Below are positions 1-7,948 of a stretch of 64,000 nt of DNA, in pieces. The DNA comes from JACCTU01 sp963798985 (GTDB lineage: Bacteria; Actinomycetota; Thermoleophilia; Gaiellales; Gaiellaceae): positions 310,001 through 374,000 of the forward strand of contig CAWCVL010000005.1 in assembly GCA_963798985.1 (NCBI GenBank), in the 5' to 3' direction. The notes below the pieces were generated by a model. It searched no databases. It was given only the letters and a program-made list of their open reading frames with translations, and was not told where the DNA came from. Numbering within the stretch: position 1 is the stretch's first letter; each line of letters opens with the position of its first letter. A program made the translations under genes and the position numbers.

Positions 1-77
1 TACTCGTTCGCGAGCGCCTTGAAGATCTGTTGGATCAGGAAGCGGTTCGAGCTCTCGAGCTCGGGGATCGCGCTCAT
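1..77 (-). CDS. N-terminal fragment of a gene running off the window edge
   Basis: Only the first 25 codons are visible, from an ATG at 75-77 that overlaps the TGA of the upstream YrdB-like gene (ATGA), so the two are translationally coupled. The peptide has an acidic start (IPELESS) followed by NRFLIQQIFKALANE. That pattern is loosely like the first strand of LURP-one/phospholipid-scramblase-like proteins, but the fragment is too short to call. It is the third gene of a minus-strand run with the methyltransferase and YrdB gene. Confidence 0.4.
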   Translation of the reverse strand, partial: MSAIPELESSNRFLIQQIFKALANE

Positions 78-406
78 CGCCACACGTAGTTCAGAAGGCC
101 GCTGATCACGGAGACCGCGAGGAACGCTAGTGCAAGCGCGGCGTGATCGGTCGCGTACAGGGCGGCCGAGGCTGCGACCCAGACAGCGAGCTCGATCGCG
201 AACGCGCCTTGCTTCGAGATCTCGATCGTGTGCTTCGGCGAGACGAAGAGCGCCCAGACCGCGATCACCGCCCCGACCGCGGCGAGGGCCAGGACCCAGC
301 CCAGCACGCCGTCGCCTGTCTCCCAACCCCAGTAGCCCACTGCCGCGAGCGCCGCGAGCTCGAGGAGGAACCTCAGCGCGAGGTTTGCCCCGACCAGGGC
401 CTTCAC
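74..406 (-). CDS. YrdB-like membrane protein (DUF2568)
   Basis: A 110-residue integral membrane protein with about four hydrophobic segments. The N-terminal ALRFLLELAALAAVGYWGW stretch and the central FVSPKHTIEI turn are typical of the YrdB/DUF2568 family, whose function is unknown. Its ATG overlaps the stop of the preceding methyltransferase by four bases and its own stop overlaps the next start, so it sits in a coupled three-gene minus-strand operon. Family assignment is from the overall pattern and length, which match the family norm. Confidence 0.75.
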   Translation of the reverse strand: MKALVGANLALRFLLELAALAAVGYWGWETGDGVLGWVLALAAVGAVIAVWALFVSPKHTIEISKQGAFAIELAVWVAASAALYATDHAALALAFLAVSVISGLLNYVWR

Positions 407-1050
407 GAGGCGCGTTCGAGCAGCGCAATGCGCCAGAGCCCGGAGCGCTCGCGAGACACGATGCGAAAGCCGTTTTGCTCGACTGCGGCGAGCATCTGGC
501 GCTCCGAGTGCACGTACGAGCGGAAGTCGCAGCCACGGAGCCGCGGCCAGAGGTTCAGGAGGACGATGGCCGCACGGGCGACGGCGAGATCCGGCGGGAA
601 CGAAAATGCGAGCAGGCGCCTCGTCTTGCGAGCCGCGGTTCCGAGAAGTCGTTCGGAGTCCGGGTAGCAGCAGACGACCCGGTGCAGCAGCACGACGTCT
701 GCGGAAGGAACAGCGTCCGGTTCGTTCACGATGTCGACGATCCGCCGGTCAACGCGTTGGGTGAGCGACCGTTCCTTGAGAAGTGCGACCGCTTCGCCCT
801 CGTACGCCGGTGAGAGCTCCGCGTTCGTCGTGCGCGCCGCACCGCGCTCCAGCAGCTCCAGCTGCAGCGCGCCGATCCCGCCGCCGATCTCGAGCACGTC
901 TGCCTGCTCGACGCCTCGAGCCGCGATCAGGTCGACGAGTCGCATCCCGGCGCCCCTGACCCCATGCGTGCGATATCCCTCGGCATCGCGCCGGGCGAGC
1001 TTCTCGTCGAAGAACTCGCCGTACGCGCTCGTCGAGCAGCAGCGCGGCAT
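403..1050 (-). CDS. class I SAM-dependent methyltransferase
   Basis: A 215-residue protein with SAM-binding motif I VLEIGGGIG at residues 52-60, an acidic residue at the end of the next strand (NAELSP) and a motif IV-like VVLLHRVVCCYPD. The small size and the HRVVCCYPD segment recall methyltransferases annotated near magnesium-protoporphyrin O-methyltransferase, but there is no pigment pathway here, so the substrate is unknown. It is the first gene of a minus-strand operon and is divergent from ettA with only 32 bp between the two starts. Confidence 0.75.
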   Translation of the reverse strand: MPRCCSTSAYGEFFDEKLARRDAEGYRTHGVRGAGMRLVDLIAARGVEQADVLEIGGGIGALQLELLERGAARTTNAELSPAYEGEAVALLKERSLTQRVDRRIVDIVNEPDAVPSADVVLLHRVVCCYPDSERLLGTAARKTRRLLAFSFPPDLAVARAAIVLLNLWPRLRGCDFRSYVHSERQMLAAVEQNGFRIVSRERSGLWRIALLERAS

Positions 1051-1082
1051 CGCAGCGCATCCTACGGCTATCGTCGCCCGCG

Positions 1083-2756
1083 ATGAGCAGCGAATACATC
1101 TTCACCATGTACCGGGTCGACAAGTTCTACGGCCCTGAACGCCAGGTGCTCTCGAACGTCTCGCTCTCGTTCCTGCCGGGAGCGAAGATCGGCGTGCTCG
1201 GGCCGAACGGCGCGGGGAAGTCGACGGTGCTTCGGATCATGGCCGGGGTCGAGGAACCGTCCTCCGGCGAGGCGCAGCTCGCGCGCAACGCGACCGTCGG
1301 CCTGCTCTCGCAGGAGCCGGACCTCGACCCGGAGAAGACCGTGCGCGAGAACGTCGAGGACGGCGTGCGTGAGGCGCGCGACCTGCTCGACCGCTTCAAC
1401 ACGATCTCTGCGCGGTTCGCCGAGCCGGACGCCGACTTCGACACGCTGCTCGCCGAGCAGTCGAAGGTGCAGGACGAGATCGACCGACGCGACCTCTGGG
1501 AGCTCGACGCGACGCTCGACCGTGCGATGGACGCACTGCGCACGCCGGAGGGCGACCGCGACGTCGTCTCGCTCTCGGGTGGCGAGCGGCGCCGCGTCGC
1601 GCTCGCGCGGCTGCTGCTCTCCGCGCCCGACCTGCTGCTGCTCGACGAGCCGACGAACCACCTCGACGCCGAGTCGGTCTGGTGGCTCGAGCGCTTTCTC
1701 GACGACTACAAGGGCACAGTCGTGGCAGTCACGCACGACCGGTACTTCCTCGACAACGTCGCCGGCTGGATCCTCGAGCTCGACCGCGGCAAGGGACTCC
1801 CCTTCGAGGGGAACTACTCGTCCTGGCTCGAGCAGAAGCAAGCGCGCCTAGCCGTCGAGGAGAAGCAGTCGTCGGCTCGCCAGCGCACGCTCGCGCGCGA
1901 GCTCGAGTGGGTTCGCGCGAGCCCACGCGCGCGCCACGCGAAGTCGAAGGCGCGTCTCGGCGCGTACGAGCAGCTGTTCGCGGACGAGCAGAACGTGAAG
2001 CTCGACAAGGTCGAGATCCACATCCCGCCCGGGCCGCGGCTCGGCGACGTCGTGATCGAGGCCGAAGGCGTCTCGAAGGGCTTCGGCGACCGGCTGCTCT
2101 TCGAGGAACTGACGTTCTCGCTGCCGCCCGCCGGCATCGTCGGCGTGATCGGCCCGAACGGCGCGGGCAAGACGACGCTCTTCCGGATGATCGTCGGCGA
2201 GGAGTCGCCCGACGCCGGCACCCTCCGCGTCGGCGACACCGTGCAGCTCGCCTACGTCGACCAGTCGCGCGAGTCGCTCGACCCCGCGGCGACGGTCTGG
2301 AAGGAGATCAGCGGCGGGCTGGACACGATCGAGCTCGGCAAGCGCGAGCTCAACTCGCGCCAGTACGTCTCGTGGTTCAACTTCAGGGGCGGCGACCAGC
2401 AGAAGCGCGTCGGCGACCTCTCCGGCGGCGAGCGGAACCGCGTGCACCTCGCGAAGGTGCTTCGCTCGGGCGGGAACGTGCTGATGCTCGACGAGCCGAC
2501 GAACGACCTCGACGTCGACACGCTGCGCGCGCTCGAGGAAGCGCTCCTCGACTTCGCCGGCTGCGCGGTGGTGATCTCGCACGATCGCTGGTTCCTCGAC
2601 CGGATCGCGACGCACATCCTCCACTTCGACGGCGACTCCCAGGTGACGTGGTTCGAGGGCGGCTGGGAGGAGTACGCCGACTGGGTCAAGGAGACGAAGG
2701 GCGCGGACGCGCTCGAGCCGCACCGGATCAAGTACAAACCGCTAGTTCGCGCGTAA
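1083..2756 (+). CDS. ettA: energy-dependent translational throttle protein EttA (ABC-F)
   Basis: A 557-residue soluble tandem ABC ATPase of the ABC-F class, which binds the ribosomal E site and gates entry into elongation according to ATP/ADP. Walker A motifs GPNGAGKST (residues 40-48) and GPNGAGKTT, two LSGGE signatures and two DEPTN Walker B segments are intact. An arm insertion (around RRDLWELDATLDRAMDAL) follows the first Walker A half. The C-terminal FEGGWEEYADWVKE and KYKPL ending is characteristic of EttA rather than other ABC-F members, and the length is the usual one. There are no transmembrane segments, so it is not a transporter. Confidence 0.95.
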   Translation: MSSEYIFTMYRVDKFYGPERQVLSNVSLSFLPGAKIGVLGPNGAGKSTVLRIMAGVEEPSSGEAQLARNATVGLLSQEPDLDPEKTVRENVEDGVREARDLLDRFNTISARFAEPDADFDTLLAEQSKVQDEIDRRDLWELDATLDRAMDALRTPEGDRDVVSLSGGERRRVALARLLLSAPDLLLLDEPTNHLDAESVWWLERFLDDYKGTVVAVTHDRYFLDNVAGWILELDRGKGLPFEGNYSSWLEQKQARLAVEEKQSSARQRTLARELEWVRASPRARHAKSKARLGAYEQLFADEQNVKLDKVEIHIPPGPRLGDVVIEAEGVSKGFGDRLLFEELTFSLPPAGIVGVIGPNGAGKTTLFRMIVGEESPDAGTLRVGDTVQLAYVDQSRESLDPAATVWKEISGGLDTIELGKRELNSRQYVSWFNFRGGDQQKRVGDLSGGERNRVHLAKVLRSGGNVLMLDEPTNDLDVDTLRALEEALLDFAGCAVVISHDRWFLDRIATHILHFDGDSQVTWFEGGWEEYADWVKETKGADALEPHRIKYKPLVRA

Positions 2757-2781
2757 GCCGAAAGTCCTTCGGACGTTCGGT

Positions 2782-3192
2782 CTATGGGTGCGGCCTGAGC
2801 CGGTCGAGCACCTTGTCGACCACCTTGCGTTCGGCGCGCATCGCGAGCCCGACGAGATCGAGCTCTCCGGCGGGCACTGCGGCGACGGCGGCGCGATTCG
2901 CCTCGTCGTGATCGGTCGCGAAGAGCTCCTCGGTGTAGATCGCGAGCTCGACCTCCCGTTGCATCGCACGCTCGTAGGCGCGGCGTAGGCCCGCCGCGTC
3001 CGCGGCGTAGACGAGCACCGGCTCCCTGAACATCGGGAGGTAGCGGTTACCCGACGCGTCGGCATACGGGACGCCGACTGTTTCGGGGTCCGTGCCGGCG
3101 ATCCCGCTGGCGAGGAACGCCGTCACGTTCGCCTTCTGCCAGACTGCGAGGTCGTCGCGGAGAACGACCGCGATCTTGGTCGCAAACTGCAC
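2782..3192 (-). CDS. DUF2000 family protein
   Basis: A 136-residue protein starting FATKIAVVLRDDLAVWQKANVTAFL, matching DUF2000, a family related in fold to peptidyl-tRNA hydrolase 2 but without an assigned role. The conserved VYAADAAGLRRAYERAMQRE and the basic MRAERKVVDKVL near the end fit the family. The preceding gene on this strand ends 6 bp upstream, so the two are probably co-transcribed. The gene is convergent with ettA. The function remains unknown. Confidence 0.75.
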   Translation of the reverse strand: MQFATKIAVVLRDDLAVWQKANVTAFLASGIAGTDPETVGVPYADASGNRYLPMFREPVLVYAADAAGLRRAYERAMQREVELAIYTEELFATDHDEANRAAVAAVPAGELDLVGLAMRAERKVVDKVLDRLRPHP

Positions 3193-3198
3193 GGAGGC

Positions 3199-3390
3199 TC
3201 AGCGGTTCTGCTGCCGCCAGCGGTGGAGCAGCTTCGACTTGTGCGCCGACTTCGGCGTTGTGGGCGTTGGCTTCGGGTCGTGCTCCGCGAGCCAGCGCGC
3301 GGCCTCGTCGTCATCTTCGAGCCCGACTGCACGCTCGCGCTCGGTCAGCTTCTTGACGCCCCGGGTCGTCAGGTCGCGCTTGGGAGCCAT
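3199..3390 (-). CDS. small basic hypothetical protein
   Basis: A 63-residue charged protein beginning MAPKRDLTTRGVKKLTERER with a proline/threonine-rich middle and a basic C-terminus (SKLLHRWRQQNR). The ATG at 3388-3390 is preferred; the frame stays open upstream but that part has the composition of a shadow frame. There is no signal peptide or membrane segment. It lies 6 bp upstream of the DUF2000 gene on the same strand. I do not recognise a family; the basic ends would fit a nucleic-acid-associated protein, which is only a guess. Confidence 0.55.
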   Translation of the reverse strand: MAPKRDLTTRGVKKLTERERAVGLEDDDEAARWLAEHDPKPTPTTPKSAHKSKLLHRWRQQNR

Positions 3391-3477
3391 CGCCGGCCAG
3401 GGTAGTCGGAGAGTCGCGCATACGCGATCTTCACAACCGCTCTCTACATTTGGCCGATCGGAACGCGCCTCGCACGG

Positions 3478-4041
3478 GTGGTGACAGCGGCGACCCTCGC
3501 CCTCGTCGGCCTTGGCTGCGCCGGTGCAGACGACGACGAGACGACGTCGATCCCGACCACGACAACGGCGCCGACGACGACCGGGGAGACCTTCGAGGGC
3601 GGGACGGGCACCGCCACCGCCCCCGCGGAGATCGCCGAGACCGCGTTGCTCGAGCGAGTCGCGGTCGCGGGCCACGAGGGCTACGACCGGGTCGTCTTCC
3701 AGTTCCGGAACGGGCTCCCCGGCTACCGCGTCGAGTACGTCGAGCCCCCGCTCCGCGAGGACGGGTCAGGCAACCTCGTCGAGCTGGACGGTGATGCCTT
3801 CGTGGTCATCCGCATGGAGCCGGCATCCGGCTTCGACCTCACGGTCCCCGAGGGCGAGCTCATCTACACGGGCCCGCGGCGGATCGCGGGAGACGGCACG
3901 TCCGTGGTCCAGGAGGTCGTCCGGACGGGTGACTTCGAAGCAGTTCTGACCTGGGCGGTCGGGCTGAGCGAGCGCGTTCCGTTCCGCGTGCTCACGCTCG
4001 ACGACCCGGCTCGGATCGTCGTCGACTTCGAAGCGCCGTGA
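3478..4041 (+). CDS. putative lipoprotein with AMIN-like domain
   Basis: About 187 residues: a short hydrophobic leader ending in a lipobox-like GLGCAG, a Thr-rich linker (TTSIPTTTTAPTTTGE) and a beta-rich domain with GYDRVVFQFRNGLPGYRVEYV and a closing DDPARIVVDFEAP. That closing pattern is typical of AMIN-like domains of actinobacterial secreted proteins, thought to bind envelope polymers. The GTG at 3478 gives a leader without a basic N-region; an ATT at 3448 would add TRLAR before the hydrophobic part, so the true start is uncertain. Stand-alone gene. Confidence 0.7.
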   Translation: MVTAATLALVGLGCAGADDDETTSIPTTTTAPTTTGETFEGGTGTATAPAEIAETALLERVAVAGHEGYDRVVFQFRNGLPGYRVEYVEPPLREDGSGNLVELDGDAFVVIRMEPASGFDLTVPEGELIYTGPRRIAGDGTSVVQEVVRTGDFEAVLTWAVGLSERVPFRVLTLDDPARIVVDFEAP

Positions 4042-4079
4042 GCCTCATGCTGCACCGCTGATCTGCCGATATCCCCTCG

Positions 4080-4811
4080 ATGGCCTTCACGTTCCCGTCG
4101 CGGCTTCTCGGCGAGCTCCTGATCGACCGGGGCCTGATCGTCCCGGCCGACCTCGAAGACGCCCTGGTCGAGCAGCGCGCGACCGGGCGGCGCCTCGGCG
4201 AAGTGCTGGTCTCCAAAGGAGCGCTCACGGGAGCCCAGCTGACGCGAGCACTCGCGGAGCAGTACGGAATCGAACTGCCCACGGTGTCGGTCTCCACCCT
4301 GGAGGCCTCGGAACCGCCCGCTCCGTGGCAGCCGCTCGGCCGACTGCTGGTCACGCGCGGGACGATCTCGCAGGCGGCGCTCGACGAGGCGCTGGCGACG
4401 CAGCGTCATTCGGATCGCAAGCTCGGCGAGGTTCTCGTCACCGAGCACAGCGTGACCATGCTCGACCTCGCCGCGGCTCTCAGCGAGCAGCACGGCCTCG
4501 CGATCGGGGCGGACGCGGCCGCGCAGCCGGTCACCTCCGCGTTCCCCGACGAGTCGTTCTACGAGGTCAAGGAGCCCGACGGAGCCTCGCTCTTCTCGAC
4601 CGACAGCTTTCTCGAGGCGACCGACTTCGCCTTCGAATACCTCGCCGCCGAGTCTCCCGAGGTGCTCGAGATCGTTCGGGGGCGTGGAGCCGAGCGCGAG
4701 CGCGTCTGGCAGTGCGACCAGCGCGGCGAGCCGATCGCCGAAGTCGATCCCATCGCTACGTACGGCTTCGACCCGAACGCCTGGACCGGGCCGAACTTCT
4801 CCGGCGACTAG
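4080..4811 (+). CDS. protein with two MshEN/GspE N-terminal-like domains
   Basis: A 243-residue soluble protein containing two copies of the domain that precedes GspE/PilB/MshE ATPases: RLLGELLIDRGLIVPADLEDAL with LGEVLVSKGALTGAQLTRAL, then LGRLLVTRGTISQAALDEAL with LGEVLVTEHSVTMLDLAAAL. Each has the family's LGElLv..g.i...l..al pattern. In MshE this domain binds cyclic di-GMP. No ATPase domain follows; the last 90 residues are acidic and unrecognised. Stand-alone versions may act as adaptor or nucleotide sensor proteins; that is inference. Confidence 0.7.
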   Translation: MAFTFPSRLLGELLIDRGLIVPADLEDALVEQRATGRRLGEVLVSKGALTGAQLTRALAEQYGIELPTVSVSTLEASEPPAPWQPLGRLLVTRGTISQAALDEALATQRHSDRKLGEVLVTEHSVTMLDLAAALSEQHGLAIGADAAAQPVTSAFPDESFYEVKEPDGASLFSTDSFLEATDFAFEYLAAESPEVLEIVRGRGAERERVWQCDQRGEPIAEVDPIATYGFDPNAWTGPNFSGD

Positions 4812-4823
4812 CCTCCAGGTCAC

Positions 4824-5201
4824 ATGGTCGCCGCCCGGGACCGCGAGCGGACGCTCGTGCGGATCCGCAAGCTCTGCCTCGCCCTGCCCGAGGTGAGCGA
4901 GCGGCCGAGCCACGGCGCGCCGACGTTCTTCGTCCGGGGCAAGCGCGCGTTCCTGATGGTGCTCACGAACCACCACGGGGACGGCCGCTTTGCGATCTGG
5001 TGCGCCGCTGAGCCAGGGACGCAGGCGATGCTCGTGGAGGCAGATCCGGAGCGGTTCTTCGTCCCGCCGTACGTCGGCCACCGAGGCTGGCTCGGCTTCC
5101 GGCTCGACCGGGCGCTGGACTGGGACGAGCTCGCGGGCATCGTGGAGGACGCCTACGCGGAGGTGGCGCCGCCGAAGCTCGTCGAGCAGATGACGGACTA
5201 G
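4824..5201 (+). CDS. MmcQ/YjbR family DNA-binding-fold protein
   Basis: A 125-residue protein of the MmcQ/YjbR (DUF419) family. Diagnostic features are LCLALPEVSERPSHGAPTFF near the N-terminus, a middle HHGDGRFAIWC, FFVPPYVGHRGWLGFRLD, and a final helix after DWDELAGIVEDAY. The family has a CyaY-like fold and is often called DNA-binding, with no established biochemical role. It follows the MshEN-domain gene by 12 bp on the same strand, so the pair is likely co-transcribed. Confidence 0.85.
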   Translation: MVAARDRERTLVRIRKLCLALPEVSERPSHGAPTFFVRGKRAFLMVLTNHHGDGRFAIWCAAEPGTQAMLVEADPERFFVPPYVGHRGWLGFRLDRALDWDELAGIVEDAYAEVAPPKLVEQMTD

Positions 5202-5250
5202 GAGGGATTGGCGGAAGAGGCCTCGTCGTCGGGGTGCGATGGGTGGTGCG

Positions 5251-5306
5251 AGGCAAGGACGCAGGGAGCGTGCGTATCCAGTGGATACGGACGCGACTGA
5301 GGACGC
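5251..5306. repeat. intergenic repeat A, copy 1 (covarying hairpin)
   Basis: This 56 bp element shares a fixed 20 bp left flank (AGGCAAGGACGCAGGGAGCG) and a fixed right flank (CGCGACTGAGGACGC) with the copy at 32591-32645. The middle forms a 7 bp hairpin CGTATCC-AGT-GGATACG. The second copy has CGTACCT-GT-AGGTACG: the stem bases differ but still pair, so structure rather than sequence is kept. It lies in the convergent gap after the YjbR gene, 57 bp beyond the stop of the minus-strand gene at 5364. Weaker similarity continues about 14 bp to the right. Confidence 0.75.
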
Positions 5307-5363
5307 CGCATCGCGCCGCCCAGCGCGGCCCGGCGGCACAGTGCCTCTTTCGTCAAGCCCTCC

Positions 5364-5558
5364 TTAGGGAGCGTTCAGGTTGGGGCGGTCGTCCTCGACC
5401 TGCGGCTGCTCGACGTACCCCTCCGGCAGCTCGCCGGACTCGATCGCCTGCTTCATCGCCGCGGCCGCCTGCTTCTTCTCCAGCTTCTTCTCGCGCTTCT
5501 CCTGGACCTTGCGCTCACGCTGGAGCTTGGCCATCGTCGTCTGTCGCTTGGTCGCCAT
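5364..5558 (-). CDS. small charged coiled-coil-like protein
   Basis: A 64-residue lysine/arginine/glutamate-rich protein: MAKLQRERKVQEKREKKLEK suggests one long helix, followed by AMKQAIESGELPEGYVEQPQ and an acidic tail. There is no signal peptide or membrane segment. The composition is that of a real small gene and the downstream flank carries intergenic repeat A in what would be its 3' UTR. No family is recognised with confidence; a cytosolic nucleic-acid- or ribosome-associated role would be speculation. Confidence 0.6.
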   Translation of the reverse strand: MATKRQTTMAKLQRERKVQEKREKKLEKKQAAAAMKQAIESGELPEGYVEQPQVEDDRPNLNAP

Positions 5559-5701
5559 CGATCGGTTTCCCTTCGTCGTCGTTCCGCGGGAGTCCTGCCC
5601 TCCGGGGCCGGCTCACAGCCGGAAAGCCAGTCTACCGACCACTTTGCGGCAATCGAGCACAGGAATATGCTCGGCGTGGCAAGCGACTTCGGAGGTTGGC
5701 C

Positions 5702-6397
5702 ATGTCCTTGAAGCTGAACATGCTCCCGCCCAGCGTGAACAACATGTCCGTCCGCGTCTTCGTGCGGGCAGCCGGGCTCCCGTACGAGGAGGAGAACGTC
5801 TGGGGCCAGACGCAGGGCGACGAGTACCTCGCCAAGTACCCGGCCGGGCTGACGCCGACGGTCGAGACGGACGAGCTCCCGAAGGGCGTCCTCGGGGAGA
5901 GCTGCGCGGTGATGATGTACCTCGCGAGCCGCGAGGGGCGCGACGACCTCTACCCGACCGATCTCGGACGCCGCGCGATGACCGACAGCGCGAACTTCTA
6001 CACGATGAGCATGCTCTACCCGCTCGTCGCGCGCGCGACCTATCCGCGCCTGAGCTTCGCCGGCTACCCGGGCGAAGTGGCGACGTCGGAGGCGTCGGAC
6101 GACGACAAGGAAGGCGCCCGGAAGGCGGCGGAGGACGCGATCCCGCGCATCCTCGAGACCTACCGCGAGTTCTTCGGCGCGGACGGCGGCTTCATCGGCG
6201 GCGACAAGCCGAGCATCGCCGACATCCGGCTCGCGTGCACGCTCGAGTTCCTGGCGGTGACGGACACCGAGCTTCCCGACTGGACGAAGGACTACATGCA
6301 GCGAGTGGAGTCGGCGCTCGGCGACGCGTACACCGAACCGGCAGGCGACGTGCGCGGCTACATCGCGCAGGTCACGGGCCAGGCGGTCGCCGGCTAG
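5702..6397 (+). CDS. glutathione S-transferase family protein
   Basis: A 231-residue protein with a thioredoxin-like N-terminal half (LKLNMLPPSVNNMSVRVFVRAAGLPYEEE, then TPTVETDELPKGVLGESCAV containing the ES thiol-substrate motif) and a helical C-terminal half ending GGFIGGDKPSIADIRLACTL, the usual GST_C signature with the conserved N-cap Asp. The ATG at 5702 follows a good GGAGG six bases upstream. GSTs conjugate or reduce electrophiles; actinobacteria usually lack glutathione, so the thiol partner is unknown. Confidence 0.8.
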   Translation: MSLKLNMLPPSVNNMSVRVFVRAAGLPYEEENVWGQTQGDEYLAKYPAGLTPTVETDELPKGVLGESCAVMMYLASREGRDDLYPTDLGRRAMTDSANFYTMSMLYPLVARATYPRLSFAGYPGEVATSEASDDDKEGARKAAEDAIPRILETYREFFGADGGFIGGDKPSIADIRLACTLEFLAVTDTELPDWTKDYMQRVESALGDAYTEPAGDVRGYIAQVTGQAVAG

Positions 6398-6401
6398 CCC
6401 G

Positions 6402-6932
6402 TCACCAGATTCGTGCGGGCTGCACCTCGATCGTCAGCAGTGTGTCGAGGTCGAGCTCCGGCGTTCGCGGGAGGCGCAGGATCATGACGCCCTTCTGATC
6501 AGGCGTCGGGATCAGCCCTTCGCCCGTCCGGCCCGCGAGCGGCCCACGCCACTCCTCCCACCCGAGGCGTGCGTAGAACGACACGCGGTCCGTCTCCAGG
6601 CAGGCGACGTCGTAGTCGTCGAGGGCCGACGCGAGCTGGGACATCACCGCGCTCCCAATCCCTCGGTTTTGGTGCGCGGGCGAGGTCGAAACGGCATCGA
6701 CGTAGGCCGTGCGCAGAAGCGGCAGCTCGAGCGGCTGCAACCAGCGCGTCGTGACGACGGCGTGCCCGACGAGCTCCTCGCCGAGATCCGCGACGACGTG
6801 CAGGCCGTCGGGCGGAAGGTAGGAGAAGAGGTTCCGGAAGTCCTCCTCCTGATGTGCGTCGATGCAGAGACGGATGACAGCCGCGCGCATCGTCTCGTCG
6901 AGCTCGCTCGTCCGGAGCGTCCGAAGCACCAT
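6402..6932 (-). CDS. GNAT acetyltransferase resembling aminoglycoside 2'-N-acetyltransferase
   Basis: A 176-residue GNAT enzyme. The acetyl-CoA motif A appears as VDAVSTSPAHQNRGIGSAVM (about residues 78-97), followed by FYARLGWEEWRGPLAG, a closing GVMILRLPRTPELD and the terminal VQPARIW. This layout, including the late W-x-GP block and the final tryptophan, resembles the AAC(2')-I family. Whether it modifies aminoglycosides is not known; chromosomal AAC(2')-like enzymes often have other substrates. It is divergent from the cupin gene, with 42 bp between starts. Confidence 0.7.
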   Translation of the reverse strand: MVLRTLRTSELDETMRAAVIRLCIDAHQEEDFRNLFSYLPPDGLHVVADLGEELVGHAVVTTRWLQPLELPLLRTAYVDAVSTSPAHQNRGIGSAVMSQLASALDDYDVACLETDRVSFYARLGWEEWRGPLAGRTGEGLIPTPDQKGVMILRLPRTPELDLDTLLTIEVQPARIW

Positions 6933-6974
6933 GACCCGAACTATGAACGTTCTGCGTCTGCGAAACTCGCTGCC

Positions 6975-7919
6975 GTGACGCTCGCGCACTGGGACGAGGT
7001 CGAAGGCTTCCGCCGCGCGAAGGGAGAGATGGACGCAACGTGGCAGCGGCTCGGCCACGTCGCCGGAACACGAACCGTCGGCGTAAACCGTGTGCGCGTC
7101 GCGCCCGGGATGCTGCCAACGCCGCCTCATTCGCACACTGCCTCCGAGGAGGTCTTCTTCGTGCTCGCCGGCTCGGGGCTCGCGTGGCAGGACGGGGACG
7201 TGCACGAGGTCCGACCGCGTGACTGCGTGATCCACCGCGCGAACGAGCACGAGCACACGTTCATCGCCGGCGAGGAGGGGCTCGAGTACCTCGCCTTCGG
7301 CACGCGGCACCCGACGGAGGTGGGCTGGCTGCCCCGCTCGCGCGCGATCAGATTCGGGTGGCCGTGGGTCGAGGGCCGTGACGACGACCCGTGGGACATC
7401 GAGGCCGCGGGCGAGCCGCTCGCCTACGGCGACCCGGCGCCGCGGCCGGCGAACATCCTCAACGTCGACGAGGTCGAGCTCGAGCGCTGGGAAGATCGGC
7501 TCACCACGGCGCCGCTGGCGACGACGGACCGCTCGGAGCTCGCGGGGTTTCACTGGGAGCAGATCGCGCCGGGAGCTCGCGGCTCGCCTCCGCACTGCCA
7601 CTCCGAGGAGGAAGAGGTCTTCGTCATCCTCGAAGGCAGTGCGACGCTCGAGCTGTGGCCGTCACCGCCGCGCGAGGCTGCCGGCGAGGTCATGGAGGAG
7701 CATGCGCTGCGGCCCGGGCATCTGGTCGCGAGGCCGCCGGGGTCGAGGATCTCGCACGCGTTCGTCGCCGGGCCGGAAGGGGTCACGATGCTGATCTACG
7801 GAACGCGGAAGCCGAACGACCTGGCCTGGTTCCCGCGCTCGCGGAAGGTCTGGTTCCGCGGCCTCGGGGTGATCGGTCGGATCGAGACGCTCGACTACCA
7901 CGACGGCGAGCCTGACTGA
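6975..7919 (+). CDS. bicupin domain protein
   Basis: About 314 residues from the GTG at 6975, with two cupin barrels. The first has PTPPHSHTASEEVFFVLAGSG and IHRANEHEHTF; the second has GSPPHCHSEEEEVFVILEGS and ARPPGSRISHAFVAG. The first keeps the PxxHxH...E metal motif plus a later His; the second has HCH...E and a later His, so both could bind metal. Each cupin is followed by a repeated LAFGTRHPTEVGWLPRSR / LIYGTRKPNDLAWFPRSR block, indicating internal duplication. Substrate is unknown. Confidence 0.75.
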   Translation: MTLAHWDEVEGFRRAKGEMDATWQRLGHVAGTRTVGVNRVRVAPGMLPTPPHSHTASEEVFFVLAGSGLAWQDGDVHEVRPRDCVIHRANEHEHTFIAGEEGLEYLAFGTRHPTEVGWLPRSRAIRFGWPWVEGRDDDPWDIEAAGEPLAYGDPAPRPANILNVDEVELERWEDRLTTAPLATTDRSELAGFHWEQIAPGARGSPPHCHSEEEEVFVILEGSATLELWPSPPREAAGEVMEEHALRPGHLVARPPGSRISHAFVAGPEGVTMLIYGTRKPNDLAWFPRSRKVWFRGLGVIGRIETLDYHDGEPD

Positions 7920-7948
7920 CCTAGCGCGACGGCGACTACTGTCCGAAG

